A DNA stretch of 19,698 bases, taken from the NCBI GenBank assembly GCA_964555935.1, contig CAZKUN010000175.1, forward strand, positions 1 through 19,698, given 5' to 3'. The notes below the pieces were generated by a model. That model was not told the DNA's origin. It saw only the letters and a list, made by a program, of their open reading frames with translations, and searched no databases. Every line of letters starts with the position of its first letter. The first letter of the stretch is position 1. A program made the translations under genes and the position numbers. Of the stretch, positions 1 to 7,133 are shown one piece after another. The stretch is from CAZKUN01 sp964555935. GTDB lineage: Bacteria; Armatimonadota; Zipacnadia; Zipacnadales; VGFC01.

Positions 1-2
1 TC

Positions 3-416
3 GGCTCACGCCTGATGCCGTACTGCAAGAACGAGCAGATGTTCGTCTGCCCGAGCGACTCATCGGCGATCTGGTCGTATGGGATGAACTATCGGATGTC
101 ACAATACGCCCGGGCAGGAGCCGGCGGCGCCGGGCCCTATGGTTACGGCTATGGTGGGGCGTCGCTGGGAGCGATTGCGAGGCCCGCGGAGATTCTGGTA
201 CTCGCGGACGCGCGCGGCAACTGCTACTACATCGGCAACGCGTACTACCCCGGCTATGCCTTCCGATCCTCCGGGTATGCGTGTGGCAGCCATGTGATCC
301 GCCACAACGGCGGCGCCAACTGCGGTTTCGCGGATGGGCACGCCAAGTGGCTGAACTCCGACAAGTTCAGGCCCGGCCCGACCCTCTACACGATGCTCAA
401 CTTCTGGGTCGATTAG
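3..416 (+). CDS. Prepilin-like protein with H-X9-DG C-terminal motif (DUF1559-type), 5' end outside window
   Basis: This is the C-terminal part of a type II secretion/type IV pilin-like protein. The reading frame is open back to the left edge, and the ATG at 15 is probably internal. The visible part starts with the family's usual pattern of a Leu-x-PY-x-KN stretch followed by a FVCPSD cysteine segment. It then has Tyr/Gly-rich sequence (YGMNY, GPYGYGYGG). Near the end, RHNGGANCGFADGHAKWL contains exactly nine residues between His and Asp-Gly, which is the H-X9-DG signature. In this family the missing N-terminus carries a prepilin cleavage site and one transmembrane helix, and many paralogues occur per genome in Armatimonadota and Planctomycetota. 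The role is probably cell surface or pseudopilus-like; the exact function is unknown. Transcription ends at the hairpin just downstream. Confidence 0.8.
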   Translation, partial: GSRLMPYCKNEQMFVCPSDSSAIWSYGMNYRMSQYARAGAGGAGPYGYGYGGASLGAIARPAEILVLADARGNCYYIGNAYYPGYAFRSSGYACGSHVIRHNGGANCGFADGHAKWLNSDKFRPGPTLYTMLNFWVD

Positions 417-449
417 TTGGTTTGGGATATCTCAACTCGGCGAATGCAG

Positions 450-477
450 AAGGGCTCCCCGCGAGGGGAGCCCTTTT
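450..477. terminator. Intrinsic terminator between convergent genes
   Basis: A perfect 11-bp stem (AAGGGCTCCCC with GGGGAGCCCTT) closes a GCGA tetraloop and runs into TTTT on the plus strand. Read on the minus strand it also ends in a short T-run. It lies between the prepilin-like gene stop and the serpin stop, so it can serve both convergent genes. Confidence 0.85.
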
Positions 478-481
478 CGAT

Positions 482-1747
482 TCACGCCCCTTCAGGACTC
501 ACGATCGCGCCCAGGAACAGGATCGCGCCGGTCTGGTTGTCGCGGATGCCGCAGATGAACGGTCGGTCGACGATGAAAGGTGTGGTCGGAGCGGGCATCC
601 CCCCGCCCCCCATGGCCGCCCCCATCATCGACGCGGCCGCGGCTACGGTTCCCTCTTCATCCACCCTCAACGTGGCCGCGTGGCGCGCCTGGCTGATCCA
701 GACGGGCAGGTCAGTGTCGATGAGCGATGGGAACTCAGCATCGCCGCGCCCGAAGGCAACACCCATTCCGAGCGACGTCAGAGGCGGCTCAAGGTCGAGG
801 TGCTGCTCCGCCGTGAACCGCGGCAGGCCGACCTTCAGCTCCTGATCGCACATCTGTGCCGCCATGTCCTCCCACATGTTGGCATCGAAGGACTGGCAGA
901 ACTCGCCGAAGTCGAGTTCCGGATGAGGCAGCACCACAATCATGCTGAGCCGCTCGCCGGCGTAGGGAAGGCTAAGGGCGCGGGCGACCTTGTTCTCGAA
1001 GTACGGGAAGCTCTCGTGATCGTGGCGCATCATCTGCACGGCTTCCACTTCGCCGCTCAGAAGCGTGAATTCGGCGGGCCGCGTGGTCCTGGCCTCGAAC
1101 GGGCAGTCCCACTTGGCGTCCAGATACGCCGCATTGAGCAGCACCATCACGTCCAGCGGGTCGAGGCGTTCGACGATGCGCGTAATCCGCCCGCGGGTGT
1201 TGTCGCGCACCCAGTTGTTGATCCAGCCGACGGACTGCGGGGCTTGGAGGTCCATCGGTACGAAGCCCCAGCCATAGTACTTGTCATACGCCGCGCGGAA
1301 TGCGTGATCGGCGCGGACGCTTTCATCAACGATGAGGCAGTTCCGCAGCGAGAAGTCGACCTCCGGCCCCGACTCGCGTAGCCCGCGCACCAAGGAGACG
1401 TTGTCGATGTTGAGTGCGGTTGGGACGGGGTCGTCGAGTTGCAGCGCGGCGGCCATCGCGGTCTTTGTCGCGCCGCCCGCACCGTTGTAGACCATGCCGA
1501 GCGCGTAGCGGATGCTGAGCGGAGAGACGAAGGTGTTTGCGGTAGGATCCTGTTCCCGAACCACATGCAGGAGGCTAAAAGCGAAACGGGCCTGGGATGT
1601 GGCGAACTGACGCGTGTAGACCGGCTGCGACGTTGGGCGCCATTCAGCGGGGTCCGGCGAGTCATTGTGCGCGAAGACCGTCCATGCAACGATGGACGCT
1701 ACCCCCACGGCGAGCGCGACTACGGCAATCTTCAGCAGGCGAGGCAC
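482..1747 (-). CDS. Membrane-anchored serpin (serine protease inhibitor family)
   Basis: Serpins trap proteases by a conformational change that follows cleavage of a reactive-centre loop. With the GTG start at 1747 the protein has 421 residues. Residues 4-25 form an N-terminal hydrophobic anchor or signal. The serpin core follows, with NTFVSPLSIRYALGMVYNGAGG-type helix B/C sequence at 71-92 and a distal PFIVDRPFICG segment near 390-400. The proximal hinge (DEEGTVAAAAS, 363-373) fits the inhibitory consensus, so inhibition is likely. The following loop is Met/Gly/Ala-rich and a few residues longer than usual, so the P1 residue is ambiguous (Met379 to Met384). A TTG at 1831 would add 28 residues, but it abuts the foot of the upstream hairpin, whereas GTG 1747 has a GGAGG-type site. 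The protein is probably exported and guards the envelope against proteases. The family assignment is firm; the target is unknown. Confidence 0.9.
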   Translation of the reverse strand: MPRLLKIAVVALAVGVASIVAWTVFAHNDSPDPAEWRPTSQPVYTRQFATSQARFAFSLLHVVREQDPTANTFVSPLSIRYALGMVYNGAGGATKTAMAAALQLDDPVPTALNIDNVSLVRGLRESGPEVDFSLRNCLIVDESVRADHAFRAAYDKYYGWGFVPMDLQAPQSVGWINNWVRDNTRGRITRIVERLDPLDVMVLLNAAYLDAKWDCPFEARTTRPAEFTLLSGEVEAVQMMRHDHESFPYFENKVARALSLPYAGERLSMIVVLPHPELDFGEFCQSFDANMWEDMAAQMCDQELKVGLPRFTAEQHLDLEPPLTSLGMGVAFGRGDAEFPSLIDTDLPVWISQARHAATLRVDEEGTVAAAASMMGAAMGGGGMPAPTTPFIVDRPFICGIRDNQTGAILFLGAIVSPEGA

Positions 1748-1755
1748 TGGGTCCA

Positions 1756-1763
1756 CCCCCTCC
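1756..1763 (-). promoter_or_regulatory. Ribosome binding site that decides the serpin start
   Basis: On the minus strand GGAGGGGG precedes the GTG at 1747 by 8-11 bases. No comparable site precedes the TTG at 1831. This favours the shorter serpin, which begins just before the hydrophobic segment. Confidence 0.55.
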
Positions 1764-1832
1764 AGAGAAGAGACGCGGGAGTCCACCTCCGGTCTTGGGG
1801 TGAGACGCGCGTCACGCTTCCCACGAATCAAG

Positions 1833-1859
1833 CGTCGCAGCCCGAGGTGGGCTGCGACG
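1833..1859 (-). terminator. Perfect 11-bp hairpin after the zinc-ribbon protein gene
   Basis: CGTCGCAGCCC and GGGCTGCGACG form a perfect inverted repeat around a 5-base loop. It sits 33 bases past the stop of the minus-strand gene at 1893 and upstream of the serpin. The run after it on the minus strand (CTTGATT) is only weakly T-rich, so it may attenuate or stabilise the 3' end rather than terminate fully. Confidence 0.55.
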
Positions 1860-1892
1860 AGAGACGTGTCATCGTTGGTGCGGGGAGCGGAG

Positions 1893-2639
1893 TCAGTACA
1901 TCACGCCAGGTGGTGGGGGGCCGGCCGCCATTGCCGCCCCGCAGAAGAGCATGCCGAGGACCATCGAGAGCACCATGGCTGCGGTCGCCAGGCCTCCGAG
2001 CACGATGCCGATGATCGCGTTGGGGCTCGTCGAGCCCTCGCGGCGGGCGTTGACGCCGTGCCAGATGGCTACTGGCCCAAGCAACTGGAAACACAGGAAC
2101 GAGATGATGCCATACGTGAGCGCCGTCTGCGCCCGCCCATCGGCCGCTGCAGTCGATTCCGGCATGACGAAAGCCGCCGGATCGGACGCCACGACGGTGA
2201 CCGGCACGCCGGGCGGCGGCGCAACGGCTGGGATCGGTGCAGGTGGAGCTGGGATTGCAGCCGGCACGGACGCGTCAAGCGACCCCAGCCCGCTAACCGC
2301 GGGTCCGGGGTCCGCGGGCAAACCTGGCGGTGGCCCGATGGTCGGCATCTCATCAAGCGCTCCGAGCATCGGCGTCTCTGTCACCCGGGGTAGCGGTGGG
2401 GTTAGCGACGCCTCGTAGGACGGCGCTGCTGTAGGCTGTGGCTCAATAGGCGCGGACGCCTCGGGCGCGGACGTGGCGCTCGGTTGGGGCGTGGCACACT
2501 TCCAACACGCAAGTTCCGTGTGGTACAGCAGCTCGCCGCAGCTCGAGCACGCGCGCTTCGTCAGGTCGCCAATTCCCACGGGCGTTGCGCCCACGAGACC
2601 AGCGGCCTGCCCGTAGTTTGGTTGGGCGTTGGTGGCCAT
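1893..2639 (-). CDS. Zinc-ribbon, proline-rich, two-TM membrane protein (DUF4190-like)
   Basis: This 248-residue protein has three clear parts. Residues 31-48 form a zinc ribbon with two CxxC pairs (Cys31/Cys34 and Cys45/Cys48). Residues 50-165 are a low-complexity Pro/Ala/Thr linker. The C-terminus has two hydrophobic helices (about 173-193 and 208-235) separated by GVNARREG, the layout of DUF4190 membrane proteins. The tail ends in GPPPPGVMY. The start is the ATG at 2639, with GGAGG eight bases upstream. The gene lies upstream of the serpin on the same strand, but a hairpin separates the two. The function of DUF4190 proteins is not established. The architecture suggests a membrane protein with a cytoplasmic metal-binding head on a flexible tether. 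Confidence is high that it is a gene, moderate for the DUF label. Confidence 0.85.
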   Translation of the reverse strand: MATNAQPNYGQAAGLVGATPVGIGDLTKRACSSCGELLYHTELACWKCATPQPSATSAPEASAPIEPQPTAAPSYEASLTPPLPRVTETPMLGALDEMPTIGPPPGLPADPGPAVSGLGSLDASVPAAIPAPPAPIPAVAPPPGVPVTVVASDPAAFVMPESTAAADGRAQTALTYGIISFLCFQLLGPVAIWHGVNARREGSTSPNAIIGIVLGGLATAAMVLSMVLGMLFCGAAMAAGPPPPGVMY

Positions 2640-2727
2640 GTGACGTGCCTCCGTAAGGTCCGTTCCACTCCAGACGCGCCAGCACGTTGCGTTACAGTTT
2701 GTTGGTTACCACGGGTCGGCGCAGTTC

Positions 2728-2736
2728 TGATATGTT
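2728..2736 (+). promoter_or_regulatory. Possible extended -10 promoter for the seven-gene operon
   Basis: TGATATGTT has the extended -10 form (TG-n-TATGTT). It lies in the divergent gap about 150 bases upstream of the first operon gene. No good -35 box sits at the expected distance; the nearest candidates (TTGGTT, TTACCA) are badly spaced. The assignment is tentative. Confidence 0.3.
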
Positions 2737-2875
2737 GGTTTCCCAGCCAGGTGTCCGGCGGGAGGCCAATCGCTCAGGTTGGTCGAATATCCGCGCGTCC
2801 ATCAAAGCGCGTAGCGGCGGGCATTTGGCCCGTCGATGAGCTGAAGCGTGACGGAGCAGCCGCTCCGAATCACCT

Positions 2876-2881
2876 GGGAGG
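2876..2881 (+). promoter_or_regulatory. Ribosome binding site that decides the first isomerase start
   Basis: GGGAGG lies eight bases before the GTG at 2890. The alternative GTG at 2848 has no comparable site. The protein made from 2890 begins VKVGISCI, directly at the first barrel strand. Confidence 0.65.
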
Positions 2882-2889
2882 CACCGTCT

Positions 2890-3681
2890 GTGAAGGTAGG
2901 CATTAGCTGCATCATAACCCCCCGCGAGTGGACCTGGCGTGAGACGTTTGAGAAGAGCAAGGCCGCAGGCTACGACTCCATCGAGCTGGTGTTGCGCGAC
3001 GATTCCGAACTGACTTGGGACACCCCCGTCGACGAGATCCGCGCCATCCGGAAGATGGGCGAGGACATGGGTTTCGAACTCGACAGCCTTTGCCCGCAGA
3101 CCTCCACGCGCATCGACGTCATGTCACCCGATGCATCTGTCCGCGCGGAGGGCAAGGATCGCATCAGGAAACTGCTTGAGATCGCGAAGGAACTCGGCAT
3201 GGACGGCGTCCTCGTGGTACCGGGCGCAGTGACGTCCGAGGTCCACTATGACGACGGTTACGCCCGCGCGCTCGAGGCGTTCAGCGAGGTTGCGCCTTTC
3301 GCCGAAGACATCGGCGTCACGATCGCCATCGAATACGTCTGGAACAAGTTCCTGCTCAGCCCGCTGGAGTGGAAGCGGTTCATCGAGGAGGTTGGCTCCG
3401 ACCGCGTCGGGCTCTTCTTCGACACGGGCAACATGACGATCTTTGGTTTCCCGGAGCAGTGGGTGAAGATTATCGGCAAGGGCGTCAAGAAGGTCCACTT
3501 CAAGGACTTCAAGCGTCCGACGGAATGGACGGCGCTGCTGGAGGGCGACGTGGATTTCCCGGCCGTCATGGCGGAGCTGCGCAACATCGGCTTCGACGGT
3601 TGCTGCCTCTCCGAGGTATCGCCCGGTATCGCGCCGATCGAAGACACTGCGGCCGCCATCCGCAAGATCCTGGAGATGTAG
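2890..3681 (+). CDS. Sugar phosphate isomerase/epimerase-like TIM barrel protein (AP_endonuc_2 fold)
   Basis: This 263-residue protein has the xylose-isomerase-like TIM barrel used by ketose epimerases, hexulose-phosphate isomerases and related enzymes. The usual four metal ligands are visible: Glu148 (IAIEYVWN), Asp178 (FFDTGN), His203 (KVHFKDF) and Glu242 (LSEVS). This is the pattern of D-tagatose 3-epimerase-type enzymes, so catalysis with a divalent metal is likely. It begins with KVGISCIITPREW, consistent with the first strand. The start is the GTG at 2890 on the strength of its binding site. It is the first gene of a seven-gene plus-strand run and lies 24 bases before a second enzyme of the same fold. 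The two are not close copies and probably act in one carbohydrate pathway. The substrate cannot be read from the sequence. Confidence 0.85.
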   Translation: MKVGISCIITPREWTWRETFEKSKAAGYDSIELVLRDDSELTWDTPVDEIRAIRKMGEDMGFELDSLCPQTSTRIDVMSPDASVRAEGKDRIRKLLEIAKELGMDGVLVVPGAVTSEVHYDDGYARALEAFSEVAPFAEDIGVTIAIEYVWNKFLLSPLEWKRFIEEVGSDRVGLFFDTGNMTIFGFPEQWVKIIGKGVKKVHFKDFKRPTEWTALLEGDVDFPAVMAELRNIGFDGCCLSEVSPGIAPIEDTAAAIRKILEM

Positions 3682-3705
3682 CCCAGGCGAGGCGAGGAGG
3701 GGCGT

Positions 3706-4533
3706 TTGGATCTCTGTTTCTGCATCGCGGCCAACGATCCGAGGGCGCTCGATGAGCGCGCGCCGGACCTAGCGACCTACCACGTTTCGTGTCTGGAGAT
3801 CACGTGGAAGGGCTTCCCGCACTGGGATCCGCGCGAGTGCGCCCGGCTGCGCGATGGCCTCGCCAATCATGGCCTGCGCATGAGATCGATCCACATGCCG
3901 TTTGGGCCGGAACTGAACATCATCGACGACGACCCGGGCCTCCGGCTTCACGCGCTGGAGGCCCATCTGCATATGCTGCCCGCGACGGCGGCGCTGGGCG
4001 TTGAGATCGTCGTGATGCATCCCGGGCGCGAGTTTGTCTCGGATCGGCCGCTGTCAGAGCTTGTTGACTCCTGCATCGACGCGACGCGCCTGGTGACCGA
4101 CCGCGCGTCTGAGCTTGGCATGCGAGTCGCGCTTGAGAACGTTCTGCCCGCCCACGCGTTGAGCGCGCACGAGGTGATCGCTGAGATCGTCGATCGTGTC
4201 GACCACCCAGCGCTCGGCATCTGTCTCGACACGGGCCATGCCCACGTGGTGGACAACGTCGTCCGCGCGATCGACGTCTTTGCCCATCGCATCATCCACG
4301 TTCACCTCCACGACAATCAAGGCGACACCGACAAGCACCTCTGCCCCGGGCTCGGCAACATCGATTGGCCTCCCGCTATCGAGAGGCTGCGGGAAGTCGG
4401 GTATTCGGGCCCGTTGACGCTGGAATGCCGGCCGCCCAAGGGTGTCGCGAAGGACGAGATCCGCAAGTTTGTATTAGACGCTCTCGGCGAGCGAGATCGC
4501 GCCACCGACTGCAGCACTTGCCCAGGGAGATGA
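3706..4533 (+). CDS. Second sugar phosphate isomerase/epimerase-like TIM barrel protein
   Basis: This 275-residue protein of the AP-endonuclease-2/xylose-isomerase-like barrel superfamily starts at a TTG with AGGAGG five bases upstream. Recognisable metal-site motifs are VVMHPG (His105), VALENV (Glu144), CLDTGHAH (Asp175, His178), IHVHLHDNQGDTDKHLCPG (His200, His202, Asp203) and LTLECR (Glu240). The HxHxHDN...D.H..PG...ID block is typical of the endonuclease-IV-like branch of sugar isomerases/epimerases. The protein lacks any signal peptide and is cytoplasmic. It follows the first isomerase gene closely and ends three bases before the next start, so it is co-translated with its neighbours. 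Endonuclease IV itself is a less likely reading, given the short length and the carbohydrate context. Confidence 0.85.
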   Translation: MDLCFCIAANDPRALDERAPDLATYHVSCLEITWKGFPHWDPRECARLRDGLANHGLRMRSIHMPFGPELNIIDDDPGLRLHALEAHLHMLPATAALGVEIVVMHPGREFVSDRPLSELVDSCIDATRLVTDRASELGMRVALENVLPAHALSAHEVIAEIVDRVDHPALGICLDTGHAHVVDNVVRAIDVFAHRIIHVHLHDNQGDTDKHLCPGLGNIDWPPAIERLREVGYSGPLTLECRPPKGVAKDEIRKFVLDALGERDRATDCSTCPGR

Positions 4534-4536
4534 CGC

Positions 4537-6351
4537 ATGCCCGCGTTCCACACCGATGCCTACGAGCAGCGCCAAGTCGAGCACTTCACTGGCGATCGTC
4601 AGCCGCCCGGATCGGCCATTGGAGACGTGCGTCTCACCGGTGACGGCGATCCGATCGTCACGACAGATGATGGGGTGTTCGTCTGGCGAGGCGATTCCTG
4701 GGAAGCCTCCGAGCCTCCGGAGGCGGATCCACGTCCCTTGCCGGAGCCTTGGCAGTGTTACTGCGACGAGAAGCAGACAGTGCCGATCGCCTGGCTGGGC
4801 GATGATGCGGCCATCGTGTGGTGCCATAGCGAGTTGCTGCTCGTGGGGCGAGATGGCCACTCCGAGGTGATGCTCAAAGAGTATCCCTCGCCGCTTCGCG
4901 TGCCTCTCTGCGGTGATGCCGCGCCGGACGGGACGCTGTGGCTGGGCAGCAAGCAGGGAGCGGCGTGTCTGCGGCGCGGGAAGTGGGAGTACTACGGCGG
5001 GCCGCGATACCTGTTGTCTGATGAGGTCATCGCCGTCGCGGCTGAGGATGATGGCGGCGCGTGGATCGCTACCACGGGCGGGCTGACGCACGTGACGCGC
5101 GCGGACATGACGCTGCTGGAGAAGGCGGAGCGCTTCGAGCAGCAGATCGATGCTCGCCACAAGCGGGAAGGGTATGTCTCGAGCTGTCGCTTGCCCGGGC
5201 CTGGTGACACATCGTCTCACACCCACGATGCCTCGGATAACGACGGGCTCTGGACCGCGATTTACTCCGCCGCCGAGTGCTTCCGCTACGCCGTCACCGG
5301 TGAGAAGAAGGCACGGAAGCTGGCGTGGGAATCGACGAAGGCGCTGCTCGACCTGGAGCGCCGCACGCCGATATCCGGCTTCCCGGCGCGGGCGTTGGTG
5401 AGGGTGGGCGAAGACGTCCTGAAGTCCGGCGGCGAGTGGCACGTCACCGAAGTCTACCACGCTCCCGGCGAGGCGGAGCCGGGCCCGTCGCCTGACGGCG
5501 CGTGGGAGTGGAAGGGCGATACCTCCAGCGACGAGCTGGACGGGCACTACTTCGCGCTCTCGATCTACTACGATCTCGTGGCGAATGAGAGGGAGAAGCA
5601 GGAGATCCGCGAGGTTGTGGAGCGGATGACGGACCATCTCATCAACAACGACTTCCTGCTGCTCGATCTCGATGGCAAGGCCACGCGCTGGGGCGTGTAC
5701 TCGCCCTACTTCCTCAACGGCTCGCGGGAAGCGGAGCGGGGACTGAACTCGCTTTCGATCCTCAGCCACCTCCGCTCGGCCTACCACATGTGCGGCCACG
5801 AGCGCTACCTTGAGGCCGCGCGTGGGCTGATCGATGACCACCATTACGCGCTCAACACAATCAATCAGAAGATCATGCCGCCGGGCGAGAACAACCACTC
5901 GGATGATGAGCTGGCGTTCGTCTGCTACTACCCGCTGCTCACCTACGAGACGGATCCGGCGCTGCGCCAGCTCTACCTGCTCAGCTTCGAGCGCTCGTGG
6001 CGCATCGAGCGGCCTGAGCGCAATCCGCTCTGGAACCTGATGTATGGAGCGCTGACGGGCAACACATGTGACGCCGAAGTAGCGGCTCAGACCCTCGGGC
6101 AGATCCCGCTTGATCTCTGCAACTGGCCCGTTCGGAACTCGGTCCGGAACGACGTGGTGATTGCGCCCAAATCCGGGCGCTTCGGAGAGGTGGAGTCGGT
6201 CGATCCCGTCCGCATCGACGAGCAACCCGCCGGCCGCTGGAACGCGAATCCATACCGCCTCGACGGCGGCGGCGACGGCAGCAGCGAAGAGGATGGGGCG
6301 TACTACTTGCTCCCGTATTGGATGGGGCGCTATCATGGGCTGAATGAGTAG
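4537..6351 (+). CDS. Large protein with propeller-like N-terminal repeats and a glycosidase-like alpha/alpha-barrel C-terminus
   Basis: This 604-residue protein has no signal peptide. The first 190 residues contain beta-propeller-type repeats like those of two-component-regulator propellers: DGDPIVTTDDGVFVWRGDSW, PDGTLWLGSKQGAACLRRGKW and DGGAWIATTGGLTHV. From about residue 200 the protein becomes helical and aromatic-rich. It includes SHTHDASDNDGLWTAIYSAA, a SSDELDGHYFALSIYYDLVA helix, and repeated helix pairs with Trp/Tyr/His, which resemble the (alpha/alpha)6 barrels of glycoside hydrolases and polysaccharide lyases. No catalytic pair can be assigned with confidence. The GGGAGATGA site overlaps the previous stop, so translation is coupled to the isomerase gene. 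The context suggests a role in handling a carbohydrate, but the activity is unproven. Gene confidence is very high, function confidence moderate. Confidence 0.8.
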   Translation: MPAFHTDAYEQRQVEHFTGDRQPPGSAIGDVRLTGDGDPIVTTDDGVFVWRGDSWEASEPPEADPRPLPEPWQCYCDEKQTVPIAWLGDDAAIVWCHSELLLVGRDGHSEVMLKEYPSPLRVPLCGDAAPDGTLWLGSKQGAACLRRGKWEYYGGPRYLLSDEVIAVAAEDDGGAWIATTGGLTHVTRADMTLLEKAERFEQQIDARHKREGYVSSCRLPGPGDTSSHTHDASDNDGLWTAIYSAAECFRYAVTGEKKARKLAWESTKALLDLERRTPISGFPARALVRVGEDVLKSGGEWHVTEVYHAPGEAEPGPSPDGAWEWKGDTSSDELDGHYFALSIYYDLVANEREKQEIREVVERMTDHLINNDFLLLDLDGKATRWGVYSPYFLNGSREAERGLNSLSILSHLRSAYHMCGHERYLEAARGLIDDHHYALNTINQKIMPPGENNHSDDELAFVCYYPLLTYETDPALRQLYLLSFERSWRIERPERNPLWNLMYGALTGNTCDAEVAAQTLGQIPLDLCNWPVRNSVRNDVVIAPKSGRFGEVESVDPVRIDEQPAGRWNANPYRLDGGGDGSSEEDGAYYLLPYWMGRYHGLNE

Positions 6352-6380
6352 TCCGCAGGCCGAGGTGCATCGAGCACGAT

Positions 6381-7133
6381 ATGCCCGAGATCCGGATCAT
6401 CCACACATCTGACTTCCATGACTGCCTGACGCCTGAGAAGGCGGCTCTGCTCCGACGGCTCAAGGAAGAGCATGGCGCGCTGCTGATCGATGCGGGCGAC
6501 GCTGTGCGGGCGCTCAACGTGACGGTCATGCCGTGGCGGGAGCGGGCGGTCGGGTTGATGAACGCCGCGGGCTACGACGCGATGGGCCTGGGCAATCGCG
6601 AGTACTTCTTCCGGCAGTCGGGGATGCGATGGAAGACGGGCCACGCGGGCTTCGCTCGCGTTAGCTCCAACTGCCGTGGACGAGGCGGGAGCCTCGACAG
6701 CGCGAGCCGCGCCGCAGTCCTCGACGCCGGTGGCGTGAAGCTCGGGCTGATCGGCGTGATGCCCACGATGATCGAACCCGGGCACTTCTTCGAGCGGTTG
6801 AGCGACATGCGGTTCCCGCCATGGCAGGACGCGGCGCGGGAGGCAGTAGAACCTCTCGTGGGGTCATGTGACATCATTGTCGCCCTGTTCCATCGCCCAG
6901 ACCGTGAGATTGACGAGTTGCTGGAGGTCTGTCCCGAGGTGAAGCTCGTGCTCGCCGGCCACCAGCACATACTGGACAGCACTGTCGAGGTCCGAGATGA
7001 TGGTCGGATCGTGTCGCGCGTCGGAGAAGACGCCTCCCACTGTCGCGTGCTAGGCTTGCGAATCCCCGAGGGAACGGTTACCATGGACGAGTTGGTCGGT
7101 CTGGATGCGCCGCGCTCCTCGGAGGAGACGTAG
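6381..7133 (+). CDS. Metallophosphoesterase (calcineurin-like, 5'-nucleotidase-like)
   Basis: This is a 250-residue cytoplasmic protein with the five-motif dinuclear-metal phosphoesterase layout. Motif I is HTSDFHD (Asp11, His13), motif II LLIDAGD (Asp40), motif III GLGNREY (Asn72), motif IV IVALFHR (His171), and motif V VLAGHQH (His194, His196). The spacing and the VLAGHQH ending resemble the UshA/5'-nucleotidase branch without its C-terminal domain. The histidine normally found in GNH[DE] is replaced by Arg73. That residue usually acts as the catalytic acid or a phosphate contact, so the substrate or the activity may be altered. The gene follows the propeller gene by 29 bases with only a weak binding site, and its stop directly abuts the coaX start. 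The substrate is unknown. Confidence 0.85.
   Translation: MPEIRIIHTSDFHDCLTPEKAALLRRLKEEHGALLIDAGDAVRALNVTVMPWRERAVGLMNAAGYDAMGLGNREYFFRQSGMRWKTGHAGFARVSSNCRGRGGSLDSASRAAVLDAGGVKLGLIGVMPTMIEPGHFFERLSDMRFPPWQDAAREAVEPLVGSCDIIVALFHRPDREIDELLEVCPEVKLVLAGHQHILDSTVEVRDDGRIVSRVGEDASHCRVLGLRIPEGTVTMDELVGLDAPRSSEET

Noticed and set aside
281..1381. A 366-codon plus-strand open frame across the prepilin end and the serpin region.
   Set aside because: It crosses a perfect terminator, overlaps the serpin antisense and has no family features.
1748..1831. Longer serpin start at the TTG at 1831.
   Set aside because: The 28 added residues are charged and unlike a signal peptide, and the start lies two bases from the foot of a strong hairpin that would block ribosome access.
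2640..2889. Search for a riboswitch or small RNA in the 250-bp divergent gap.
   Set aside because: Only a possible extended -10 box and the ribosome sites are visible; no conserved riboswitch core or strong hairpin is seen.
4474..6336. Long open frame of about 620 codons on the minus strand.
   Set aside because: It lies fully antisense to the 604-residue propeller/barrel gene, which fits its neighbours in strand and spacing. The antisense product has low-complexity Arg/Val/Leu sequence and no recognisable motif, as expected from GC-rich codon bias.
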